From an uncultured Collinsella sp. (GTDB lineage Bacteria; Actinomycetota; Coriobacteriia; Coriobacteriales; Coriobacteriaceae): a DNA stretch of 64,000 nt. A program made the translations under genes and the position numbers. This document shows, one piece after another, positions 1 to 6,465 of the stretch (positions are counted from its first letter, which is position 1; each line of letters opens with the position of its first letter). The notes under the pieces are model-generated. The model was not told the origin of the DNA. It searched no databases and worked only from the letters and a program-made list of their open reading frames with translations. The stretch covers positions 62,001 to 126,000 of the forward strand of contig UQTV01000004.1 of assembly GCA_900544095.1 (NCBI GenBank), written 5' to 3'.

Positions 1-1
1 C

Positions 2-82
2 ATCATGATTGATTCCCTCGCGCTTAACCTGTCCGGCGGCGGCGTGCACTGCTGGACTAAGGACGTGGCGGCCAGTCGTTAG
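2..82 (+). CDS. C-terminal end of an agmatine/arginine deiminase-like protein (partial at left edge)
   Basis: Only the last 26 codons are in the window, read in frame from base 2 to the TAG at 80-82. The tail contains a Gly-Gly-Gly-Val-His-Cys motif about ten residues before the end. Agmatine deiminases of the guanidino-modifying family end with a similar GGG-x-(I)HC segment that carries the catalytic cysteine. That identification is an inference from a very short sequence, but the next gene is a carbamoyltransferase, which is the usual partner of such a deiminase. A different enzyme ending in a similar glycine-rich motif cannot be excluded. Confidence 0.45.
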   Translation: MMIDSLALNLSGGGVHCWTKDVAASR

Positions 83-129
83 TGAGCCTTAGAGCCTGCG
101 CTCTTTGGCTTAGGCGCCACATGTACCGC

Positions 130-161
130 TCCCCGAGGGATATCCGTGTTTTCCTCGGGGA
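130..161 (+). promoter_or_regulatory. Leader hairpin upstream of the carbamoyltransferase gene
   Basis: The arms tccccgagg (130-138) and cctcgggga (153-161) are perfectly complementary with a 14-base loop. The hairpin lies between the deiminase-like stop codon and the carbamoyltransferase start. It is followed by an AT-rich stretch (about 165-195) and not by a T-run, so it looks more like an mRNA processing or stabilising structure, or the base of a leader, than a strong terminator. Confidence 0.4.
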
Positions 162-205
162 CACATTCAACAATAATTTTGATAATAATTCGAAAGGAAA
201 TAGGC

Positions 206-1270
206 ATGAACAACAGCCTCCGCGGTCGCGACTACATCAACATCCATGATCTCTCCTCCGAGGATTTCCGCTATCTCATCGATCTTGCCTGGAACCTTAA
301 GGCTCAGAAGAAGTCTGGTGTCGACCAGCGCTACTTCCCCGGCAAAAACGTCCTCGCCAACTTTGAGTGGGGCTCGACCCGTACTCGTTGCGCATTCGAG
401 ACCTCCTGCAACGATTTGGGCATGGGCTTCACTTATCTGACCAACTCCCACATGGGTGACTGCGAGACCGTCAAGGACGCCATGCGCGTCTTTAACGGCA
501 TGTATGATCTCATCGTCTATCGCGCACAGAAGGACGAGCAGTTCCTCTATGACGTCGCCGACCTGGTTGACATCCCGGTCATCAATGCCCTTACTCTCGG
601 CGATCACCCGACTCAGATGCTCGCTGACGCTCTTACGATGGAAGAGCAATGGGGCGGTTTGCGTACGAGCCGCGGCAAGAAGATGGCTTTCGTTGGCAAC
701 TGCGCCGGCGCCCCGGTGTGGTATGGCCGTCTGTGCGCTATGCTCGACATGGACTTCCTCGCCATCGGCCCCGACGACCTCCGTCATCAGATGTGCAAGG
801 AAATGATCGAAGAGGTGGAGGCCTGCTACGCCAAGTACGCTCCCAATAGGACCTTTACCATCACCTCTGACCTCGATGCCCTGGATGGCGTTGACGTTAT
901 CGTTACCGAGGAGTGGCGCTACATCAACCCCGAGTGCGGCGAAGAGGTTCTGGATCCCGACGACTACAACTCCTGGCTGGGCGATGCCGAGTCTTTGTAC
1001 CCCTATCGCGTCACCAGCGAGCTGTGCAAGCGCACCAACAATCCCGACATCTTCTGCATGCATGAGCTTCCCTCTGTCCATAACGCAGATCACCGTGTCG
1101 GCAAAATGCTCCTCGACCAGTGCAAGAACGACCTCCATCGCGAAATCATCACCGAGGGCTTTGAGATTGCCGACGAGTGCTTTGAGGCCAACGCTTCGGT
1201 CATCTTCCGTGAGGCAGAGAACCGTCAGCACACCATCAAGGCCGTTATGTGTGCCCTTCTGGGTCTCTAG
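206..1270 (+). CDS. Aspartate/ornithine carbamoyltransferase superfamily protein, substrate uncertain
   Basis: A 354-residue carbamoyltransferase that would move the carbamoyl group between carbamoyl phosphate and an amine or amino acid. The carbamoyl-phosphate loop Ser-Thr-Arg-Thr-Arg and the His-Pro-Thr-Gln motif are both present. The amino-acid side of the site differs from ornithine carbamoyltransferase. The usual HCLP motif is His-Glu-Leu-Pro here, so the cysteine is missing, and the SMG loop is replaced by Glu-Glu-Trp-Arg-Tyr. The substrate is therefore probably not plain ornithine; putrescine or a ureido compound is possible given the deiminase-like gene upstream. The ATG at 206 is chosen because an AGGAAA box lies just before it; an in-frame start at 146 has none. 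The MFS gene follows 11 bases later, suggesting an operon. Confidence 0.8.
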   Translation: MNNSLRGRDYINIHDLSSEDFRYLIDLAWNLKAQKKSGVDQRYFPGKNVLANFEWGSTRTRCAFETSCNDLGMGFTYLTNSHMGDCETVKDAMRVFNGMYDLIVYRAQKDEQFLYDVADLVDIPVINALTLGDHPTQMLADALTMEEQWGGLRTSRGKKMAFVGNCAGAPVWYGRLCAMLDMDFLAIGPDDLRHQMCKEMIEEVEACYAKYAPNRTFTITSDLDALDGVDVIVTEEWRYINPECGEEVLDPDDYNSWLGDAESLYPYRVTSELCKRTNNPDIFCMHELPSVHNADHRVGKMLLDQCKNDLHREIITEGFEIADECFEANASVIFREAENRQHTIKAVMCALLGL

Positions 1271-1281
1271 GAGCTGTATCA

Positions 1282-2547
1282 ATGGAAAATGCAAAGTTAA
1301 AGAGCAGCAAGGTTTACGCATGGGTTCTCGTAATCGCGCTCGGCCTTATGTCTGCCGGCACGACCGGATCCTATAGCGTCATCGCGGGCTCCTTCGTCGC
1401 ACCCGTGTGCGAGGAGTTCGGGTTTGACTATTCCATCTTCTCGTATTACTTCACCGCAACGCTCATTGGTCTTGCGGCAGCTCTTCCGTTTGTCGGAAAA
1501 CTCATTCCCAAGGTCGTTGGCAAGGTTTGGCTCCCCGTTGTCGAGCTTATTTTGCTTGCTGCCGGCGCAGGCATGGCCTTCTACACCGAAGTCTGGATGT
1601 TCATCGCCGCTGGCGCCCTGATTGGCGTTTGCTTCGCCTTCACCACCGGCGTCGCCATGTCCGACGTTATTGACCAGTGGTTCAAAAAATCTGGTGGCCT
1701 GGCAATCGGTCTCGCTTGGGCAGTGAACTCGATTTACATGCTCATCATGAGCCCCGTCATCACCTCTGTCATCGAGGCCGCTGGCTGGAGGACTGGCTAT
1801 CTGGTGCTCGCTGGCGTCTCCGCCGTGCTCATTCTCCCCGCTTCCGTCCTGATTATTCGCTATAAGCCTCAGGACAAGGGCATGCTGCCCTATGGCTACG
1901 TCGAGGGCGAGACGGTCACCGAGACCGAGGAGACGACCGAGGATAGCACGCGTGGCGTTAGCTATGCGCGCGCCATTAAGTCGCCTGCCTTCTTCTTCTG
2001 CATCGGCTTCCTCTGTCTCGTTCAGCTCACTTGCTGCATGAACCAGCTCTTCCCGACGTATGCTTCCGAGGTTGGTTTTAGCCCCATGGTGGGCGGCTTC
2101 ATGGTATCCGCTGCATCGCTCTTCGATCTGTTCCTCAATCCGATCGTCGGCACCACTTGCGATAGGTTCGGCAGCACGAAGGCCATTCTGGGCTGGCTCG
2201 CTGTCTCCATCCTCTCCTTTGTCATGCTCATGATGAGCAGCGGCAACTCGACGCTCAGCATCCTCGCAGCAGGCGTGAACGACGTAATGTACGTCATCGC
2301 TGGCACTGCCCTGACCGTTTTGGTTATGGATGTCTTTGGCTCCCGCGATTTCGGTCGCATCTTCGCGCTGATCTGCTCCGTGGGCTATATCGTCGGCGCC
2401 TTTGGCATGCCCGTTATGATGAAGGTCTATGAGCTTGTCGGCTCCTTCCAGGGCGTCTTCATCTTCTGCATCGCATGCAACGTTATTATCGGCCTGTTCT
2501 TGCTGCTGGCAAAAAAGACTGGTAAGAACCTCTCCTGGGACGAATAG
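1282..2547 (+). CDS. MFS transporter (12 transmembrane segments)
   Basis: A 421-residue, strongly hydrophobic protein with the layout of a major facilitator: two blocks of six helices separated by an acidic cytoplasmic loop around residues 205-230 (rich in Glu and Thr). It resembles the oxalate/formate antiporter and monocarboxylate branch in its N-terminal helix, which is a family-level impression only. Start at 1282: AGGAG overlaps the stop of the carbamoyltransferase gene eight bases upstream, so translation is probably coupled. By position it is a good candidate for import of the amino or ureido substrate, or export of the product, of the upstream enzymes. Confidence 0.85.
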   Translation: MENAKLKSSKVYAWVLVIALGLMSAGTTGSYSVIAGSFVAPVCEEFGFDYSIFSYYFTATLIGLAAALPFVGKLIPKVVGKVWLPVVELILLAAGAGMAFYTEVWMFIAAGALIGVCFAFTTGVAMSDVIDQWFKKSGGLAIGLAWAVNSIYMLIMSPVITSVIEAAGWRTGYLVLAGVSAVLILPASVLIIRYKPQDKGMLPYGYVEGETVTETEETTEDSTRGVSYARAIKSPAFFFCIGFLCLVQLTCCMNQLFPTYASEVGFSPMVGGFMVSAASLFDLFLNPIVGTTCDRFGSTKAILGWLAVSILSFVMLMMSSGNSTLSILAAGVNDVMYVIAGTALTVLVMDVFGSRDFGRIFALICSVGYIVGAFGMPVMMKVYELVGSFQGVFIFCIACNVIIGLFLLLAKKTGKNLSWDE

Positions 2548-2596
2548 TTCGATTCGTCTTAGACATACGCTGTAGGGCTTAACCTGCAGCCGCTTT

Positions 2597-2627
2597 GGGG
2601 CATCGACTAACATCGGTGCCCTTTTTC
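2597..2627 (+). terminator. Intrinsic terminator after the MFS gene
   Basis: A GC-rich stem formed by ggggcatcga (2597-2606) and atcggtgccc (2612-2621) is followed directly by five T residues. It ends the deiminase-carbamoyltransferase-MFS operon. Confidence 0.75.
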
Positions 2628-2631
2628 ATCG

Positions 2632-2664
2632 AATGTGACAAAGGAGCAGCCACTTTGTCACATT
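2632..2664. repeat. TGTGACAAA-armed palindromic repeat, copy 1
   Basis: Arms aatgtgacaaag and ctttgtcacatt enclose a short core (gagcagcca). Related hairpins occur near 2946, 34092 and 35346 in this window. All are short, intergenic and close to gene ends. Confidence 0.7.
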
Positions 2665-2680
2665 GAGTGGCATGTAAATC

Positions 2681-2861
2681 GAGGTCTAATACTTTTCCGA
2701 GAAGTGAACGGCCATACTTGGACCTCCGAAGCATCGACATTTTTAGACGTCAAACCCGCAGGATTTGGCTGGCAAAACCGCAGGAAATTGCATCTCGAAA
2801 GTGCCGATGCTTCGGGGGCCCGTTTTCACTCGTTCACTTCTCGGGAAAAGTATTAAACCTC
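2681..2861. repeat. 181-bp imperfect palindrome (long hairpin element)
   Basis: The left arm starts gaggtctaatacttttcc at 2681 and the right arm ends ggaaaagtattaaacctc at 2861. The arms pair with one mismatch and one indel over about 30 bases, then again over ccgaagcatcg / cgatgcttcgg, leaving a loop of roughly 35-45 bases that holds two copies of cgcagga. Short open frames in this stretch follow the palindrome and look spurious. It could be a MITE-like element or encode a structured RNA. Confidence 0.75.
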
Positions 2862-2945
2862 GTTGTATGGGGTGCGGCTGGAGGGTGGTCATCGTTCAGT
2901 AGCTACCTCTTCCTTGTGAATCGCCTGAAGCGCAAGGCATAATGC

Positions 2946-2974
2946 ATGTGACAAAGGGACGGCCCCTTTGTTGT
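2946..2974. repeat. TGTGACAAA-armed palindromic repeat, copy 2
   Basis: The sequence tgtgacaaaggg-acgg-ccctttgttg forms a hairpin with the same core type as copy 1. It lies about 20 bases before the dihydrouridine synthase start. The interval 2548-2995 holds only this repeat, copy 1, the 181-bp palindrome and the MFS terminator. Confidence 0.65.
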
Positions 2975-2995
2975 GTTGATATGAGAGAAGAGTAG

Positions 2996-3949
2996 ATGAT
3001 CCTTTCGCTGGCCCCTATGGAGGGGATTACCGGGCATGTGTTCCGTCGCGTGCATGCGGAGTGCTTCGGTGCGCTCGATTGCTATTACACGCCGTTTTTG
3101 CCGCCGCCGCGGGTGGGAAACCGCTTTGGCGGCAAGGCGTTTAAGGAGATCGATCCTGCCAATAACCAGGGGCTCAACGTGGTGCCTCAGCTGATGTCCA
3201 AGAACGCGGACGAGTTTGTGTGGGCGGCACAGGTGCTCGCCGACATGGGCTACCGCGAGGTCAATCTCAACTTGGGTTGCCCTTCGGGAACGGTTGTCGC
3301 CAAGGGCAAGGGCTCGGGTTTCTTGCGCAATCTCGACGAGCTCGAGGCGTTCTTAAGCGATGTGTGCGAGCGGTCGCCGTTGCCGGTGTCGGTAAAGACC
3401 AGGCTGGGGCTGGAGAATGACGACGAATACGAGCGCGTGCTCGATCTGTATTGCCGCATGCCGTTGGCAGAGCTGATCGTGCATCCGCGCGTACAGAAGG
3501 ACCGCTATACGGGCTTGCCGCGCAAAGAGTTTTATGGCGAGACGCTGGAGCGTGCGCCGTTCCCCGTGGCCTATAACGGTGACATTTTTGATCTTGAGGA
3601 TATGGACGCGCTGGTGGAGGCCTATCCCGGCACGCGCCATGTGATGTTGGGGCGTGGCCTGCTCGCGAACCCCGCTCTGGCTCGCATGGTCAAGGGCGGC
3701 CCTGCTGCAACGGCTGCTGAGCTGCAGCGCTTCCACGACACGCTGTTTGCGGCATATGCAGAAGAGATTGGCGGCAATGCGGTCTTCCGCATGAAGGAGT
3801 GGTGGTTCTACGCCAAGTGCGCTTTCGCTGATCCCGCTACCGTCCACAAGATCGTACGCAAGACCAAAAAGGTCGACGAATACCGCGCTGCCGTCGAGCG
3901 CGTCTTTCGTGAACAGCCGCTTGCACCCACAGCTCGCTTCCACGGCTAA
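2996..3949 (+). CDS. dus: tRNA-dihydrouridine synthase (Dus family)
   Basis: A 317-residue FMN enzyme that reduces uridine to dihydrouridine in the D-loop of tRNA. The N-terminus has the family signature Leu-Ala-Pro-Met-Glu-Gly-Ile-Thr. The active-site segment Asn-Leu-Gly-Cys-Pro-Ser-Gly-Thr carries the catalytic cysteine near residue 96, and a Gly-Arg-Gly phosphate-binding turn lies near residue 220. Length and motifs fit the short DusC-like bacterial subgroup, though the exact paralogue is not certain. Start at 2996 follows a GAGAAGAG box. A palindromic repeat begins directly after the stop codon. Confidence 0.9.
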   Translation: MILSLAPMEGITGHVFRRVHAECFGALDCYYTPFLPPPRVGNRFGGKAFKEIDPANNQGLNVVPQLMSKNADEFVWAAQVLADMGYREVNLNLGCPSGTVVAKGKGSGFLRNLDELEAFLSDVCERSPLPVSVKTRLGLENDDEYERVLDLYCRMPLAELIVHPRVQKDRYTGLPRKEFYGETLERAPFPVAYNGDIFDLEDMDALVEAYPGTRHVMLGRGLLANPALARMVKGGPAATAAELQRFHDTLFAAYAEEIGGNAVFRMKEWWFYAKCAFADPATVHKIVRKTKKVDEYRAAVERVFREQPLAPTARFHG

Positions 3950-3950
3950 C

Positions 3951-4006
3951 TAGTCATCGGGGGCGTTCTTTAACGACTGGTCATTTAAGGACGTCCCCAA
4001 CGACTA
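3951..4006. repeat. GACTAGTCATT/GGGGACGTTCTT palindromic repeat, copy 1
   Basis: Arms tagtcatcgggggcgttctt and aaggacgtccccaacgacta face each other around a central ttaacgactggtcattt. It abuts the stop of the dus gene. Related copies lie at 12022-12105 and 24601-24660. Confidence 0.7.
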
Positions 4007-4014
4007 TGTAGCAA

Positions 4015-4079
4015 AAACATGTACACCAGCATCCAAAGATGTCGAAAAATGTCGACTTTGGATGCTGGTGTACATGTTT
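4015..4079. repeat. Palindromic repeat with ccagcatccaaag arms, copy 1
   Basis: A 65-bp hairpin: aaacatgtacaccagcatcc at 4015 is the reverse complement of the last 20 bases ending at 4079, around a core rich in atgtcga. A second near-identical copy lies at 5093-5157 in the same orientation, about 1.08 kb away. Together they bracket the antitoxin-like gene and the MITE-like element. Confidence 0.8.
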
Positions 4080-4100
4080 GGGTCCGACGGGGGAGCGGGC

Positions 4101-4367
4101 CTAGGCAATCAGTGCATCAAGTGTAATGAGCTCTCTGAGCCGCTCCGTGCGTGTTTGCCCATGGCGTTTGGCTTTTTCGTCAAACGCCTCAAGAATCGAT
4201 TCGCCCACACGTGCTGATATAACGACGCTCGGCTCATCGGAGATTGGTGGCCTTCCCAACTTGATGGTGTGACCTTTCGGCCACTCATCTTTTTCGTAGG
4301 CTTCCGCGGCTTTCTTCAACTCTCCGGGAGCAAACCCCATCATCTTTTCGAGCTGCTTAGCATCCAT
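4101..4367 (-). CDS. Ribbon-helix-helix antitoxin-like protein (orphan)
   Basis: An 88-residue protein. The C-terminal half has a short beta stretch (Val-Val-Ile-Ser-Ala-Arg-Val) followed by two predicted helices rich in Arg, Glu and Lys, as in ribbon-helix-helix antitoxins. The N-terminal half is helical and acidic. No toxin gene adjoins it: both flanks are non-coding repeats. An AGGAGG box precedes the ATG at 4367. Two small palindromes immediately upstream (4384-4396 and 4425-4436) could be its own operators. The function is inferred from fold only. Confidence 0.6.
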   Translation of the reverse strand: MDAKQLEKMMGFAPGELKKAAEAYEKDEWPKGHTIKLGRPPISDEPSVVISARVGESILEAFDEKAKRHGQTRTERLRELITLDALIA

Positions 4368-4383
4368 GGCGCCTCCTATCGAT

Positions 4384-4436
4384 CGACATAATGTCGAGCG
4401 CCGGTTCTCGGATTCTCTTTTTTATACAATTTTGTA
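4384..4436 (-). promoter_or_regulatory. Possible autoregulatory operators of the antitoxin-like gene
   Basis: Two palindromes lie within 70 bases upstream of the start: a perfect cgacat-a-atgtcg at 4384-4396 and tacaa-tt-ttgta at 4425-4436, the latter inside an AT-rich promoter-like tract. Ribbon-helix-helix antitoxins typically bind such short dyads in their own promoters. The assignment is by position only. Confidence 0.4.
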
Positions 4437-4642
4437 GACAAAAATACAAGCAGTTCATCGGGCTAATTAGCTTGTTTTGACCTGCCTGTTCGATAGGAAA
4501 TGAGCATTGACGGCTTCGATACTCCTTTGCTTTTCAGCTTGGAATTTGGATGCTCATTGAACTTCCGGAGGGGAGCCCTTTATTAAGCTATTGAGATTCT
4601 GGGCAGGAGCTCTCACTGGTCTTCGGTAATGGGGCCAGCTTA

Positions 4643-4667
4643 ATTCGCGACACAGTGTGTCGCGAAT
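4643..4667. repeat. 25-bp perfect palindrome
   Basis: The sequence attcgcgacac-agt-gtgtcgcgaat has 11-base perfect arms around a 3-base centre. It lies in the gene-free interval 4368-5199. No T-run follows. An operator or a remnant repeat is possible. Confidence 0.6.
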
Positions 4668-4762
4668 GGGAGTAGTCGTTAGGTGTCCTTCAATGGCTAC
4701 TCATATAAGAACGTTCAAGTGTCGGATTTTGTCATTTAGTGTCGCTCTCAGCGACTATTCTG

Positions 4763-5005
4763 GAGGGTCGTGGTCAAAAAAGGGCAAATATGAGTACTGT
4801 TGCCATTATGGTTGCATTTATTTGCTATAAATTGTAGCTCCTGATGAGATTTGTTCCCATTAAGAGCTACTTTTATTGAACATATGAGGAGAAATAACGT
4901 CGTCTGCGGACGAGTGGAACGTTGAATAGTTCCTGAAGTGATCAAAATCGCTGCTACTAAACAGGTAGCAGTACTCATATTTGCCCTTTTTTGACCACAG
5001 CCCTC
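4763..5005. mobile_element. MITE-like element with about 42-bp terminal inverted repeats
   Basis: The left end (4763-4804) and right end (4964-5005) are inverted copies of each other with about four mismatches. The shared core reads ggtcaaaaaagggcaaatat then gagtactg. The 243-bp unit has no credible coding frame and contains a smaller internal inverted repeat (gtagctc near 4834, gagctac near 4865). Such a unit fits a miniature inverted-repeat element moved by a transposase encoded elsewhere. No clear target-site duplication is visible. Confidence 0.65.
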
Positions 5006-5092
5006 TCGGAAACCTTTCCAGAGGCGTCAAACAGCCATAATCCAAAGGTCTCCTCAAACAATTAGCCGGCCAAGAGCGTCCATGACTACCAA

Positions 5093-5157
5093 AAAGCTGT
5101 ACGCCAGCATCCAAAGATGTCGAAAAATGTCGACTTTGGATGCTGGTGTACATGTTT
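5093..5157. repeat. Palindromic repeat with ccagcatccaaag arms, copy 2
   Basis: Nearly identical to the hairpin at 4015-4079, with a slightly diverged left tip (gctgtacgcc for catgtacacc). It ends 43 bases before the glutaredoxin-like stop codon. The interval 4368-5199 otherwise holds the 25-bp palindrome, the MITE-like element and no gene I can support. Confidence 0.8.
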
Positions 5158-5199
5158 GGGTCGTATGGGTTGGGGCCCTGGACGGACAGAGCGTGCGTA

Positions 5200-5445
5200 C
5201 TAGAGCAGGTTTTCCTGCACCCACGCGATGATGTCGCTCGATTCGTAGAGTGGTTTGCCGTCGATGAACAGGCAGGGAACCTGGCGTTTTCCGCCGACGG
5301 CGATGAGTGTCTGTTCGGCATCGGAATCGGTCGAGATATTGCGCTCGGGAATGGTCACGCCGTTATCGGCCAAAAAGTGCTTGACCTTTAAGCAATACGG
5401 GCAGCCGGTCATAACGTACAGCGCGAGCTCGTGATTAGTAGCCAT
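5200..5445 (-). CDS. Glutaredoxin-like protein (CPYC active site)
   Basis: An 81-residue thioredoxin-fold protein. It has the dithiol active site Cys-Pro-Tyr-Cys near residue 16, the cis-proline segment Gln-Val-Pro-Cys-Leu-Phe, and the final Ser-Ser-Asp-Ile-Ile helix start typical of glutaredoxins and glutathione S-transferase N-terminal domains. The start at 5445 is preferred because GGAGA lies four bases upstream; an in-frame start 13 codons earlier lacks a site. It would carry out thiol-disulfide exchange in the cytoplasm, but the reductant in this organism cannot be told from the sequence. Confidence 0.8.
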   Translation of the reverse strand: MATNHELALYVMTGCPYCLKVKHFLADNGVTIPERNISTDSDAEQTLIAVGGKRQVPCLFIDGKPLYESSDIIAWVQENLL

Positions 5446-5496
5446 AGGTCTCCAATCGGTTGAGGTTTTGATTGAAATACCCAAAGCCGCCGCGGT

Positions 5497-6324
5497 CTAT
5501 GCGCGCGTCAACGAAGACTCGATGGCCTGGACCAGAAACGCCGTGGCTCCGGTGGCGCAGGGCTTGTCGTAGTAGTCAACAAAGCGCTGGTCGGCAAGAT
5601 AACCGTGGGCGAGGCCCAGGTACGCCTCGTCTTGGGGCTCGCATCCCCAGTTGAGAGCAATCCAGCGACGATGCATCGCGACAAGCTTACGAGCCTCGTT
5701 GCTCTCTGGGTCGCCAATGCCCATGGCAATTGAGAGCTGGCCCAGAATAGCGCGTTCAAGTTCCTTCATGTCGTTCCATGTCTCGGGGTCCATGTCCAGC
5801 AACGCTTCGTTTGCTGCATCGATAGCCTCATCGCCGTAGCGCGCCCGCGCCTCGGCACCGTAGCGCGCCTCGTTTTCCTGCATGGTGCGCCAGCGCTCCA
5901 GTTGCGGCAGGACGGCGCCCATGAGCGAGACGGCTTCGTCGAGCGACATGCCGGTGTTTTGTGCCAGGCGCGGGGCACAATCCTCAATCATTGCCTCCAT
6001 GGTGGTGTCATAGGTGTACTTGCCGTGGTCGTAGCACCACTTGCAGTAATGATCGGTCGCGGTGCCCGTGGCATCGGTGCCGCAGTCGTCGGGCGTGAGT
6101 ATCATGCCGCAGCTCTGGCAATAGTGCTCAGGCATTTCGAGCAGGTGGGACAGCGGTTCTCCGGTTACGGCGGCGATGAGCTTCATCATGTCGATGCCCG
6201 GTGTGACCTCGCCGCGCTCCCACCGGCTGATGGCCTGGCGTGTGACGAAGAGCTTAGCGGCAAGCTGCTCTTGGGTAAGGTGATGGGCGCGACGGACAGC
6301 AATGAGCTTTTCTGCAAAGGCCAT
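5497..6324 (-). CDS. Regulator with XRE helix-turn-helix, zinc ribbon and TipAS-like domain
   Basis: A 275-residue protein with three parts. Residues 5-60 form a Cro/C1-type helix-turn-helix (Gln-Ala-Ile-Ser-Arg-Trp-Glu core). Residues about 68-102 hold a four-cysteine ribbon (CQSC, then CKWC). Residues about 120-272 resemble the TipAS drug-sensing domain: a run ending in Met-Asp-Pro-Glu-Thr-Trp, then His-Arg-Arg-Trp-Ile, then a Tyr-Leu-Ala-Asp-Gln-Arg-Phe segment. TipAS normally follows a MerR-type DNA-binding domain, so an XRE head is notable. An AAGGAG box supports the start. It is divergent from trmO. It probably senses an amphipathic or antibiotic-like ligand (inference). Confidence 0.75.
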   Translation of the reverse strand: MAFAEKLIAVRRAHHLTQEQLAAKLFVTRQAISRWERGEVTPGIDMMKLIAAVTGEPLSHLLEMPEHYCQSCGMILTPDDCGTDATGTATDHYCKWCYDHGKYTYDTTMEAMIEDCAPRLAQNTGMSLDEAVSLMGAVLPQLERWRTMQENEARYGAEARARYGDEAIDAANEALLDMDPETWNDMKELERAILGQLSIAMGIGDPESNEARKLVAMHRRWIALNWGCEPQDEAYLGLAHGYLADQRFVDYYDKPCATGATAFLVQAIESSLTRA

Positions 6325-6452
6325 AGCGGCTCCTTTCTGCTGGTTGATGGCTTAAGCATACGCGGCGGCAGGCGCCCTTCCAAGCAACCGTTGGTTGCAC
6401 GACGGGGGACCGCGGCGAAGAATTGCGCGCAACGCCCCACGCCTCCATGCCG

Positions 6453-6458
6453 TACAAT
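6453..6458 (+). promoter_or_regulatory. TACAAT -10 box for a probable leaderless trmO transcript
   Basis: TACAAT ends seven bases before the ATG at 6466, which puts the expected transcription start at or next to the start codon. No ribosome binding site precedes the ATG. Similar TACAAT or GACAAT boxes lie before several other genes of this window. Confidence 0.5.
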
Positions 6459-6465
6459 GACCGGC

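Noticed and set aside
2635..2942. Small plus-strand genes in the 2.6-2.9 kb interval
   Set aside because: The frames follow a 181-bp palindrome, have no ribosome site and give proteins without recognisable features.
4101..4367. Complete toxin-antitoxin pair
   Set aside because: No toxin-like frame adjoins the antitoxin-like gene on either strand.
4748..5321. Minus-strand genes of 76-153 codons in the repeat region
   Set aside because: They run through the MITE-like ends and the hairpin and lack ribosome sites or protein-like composition.
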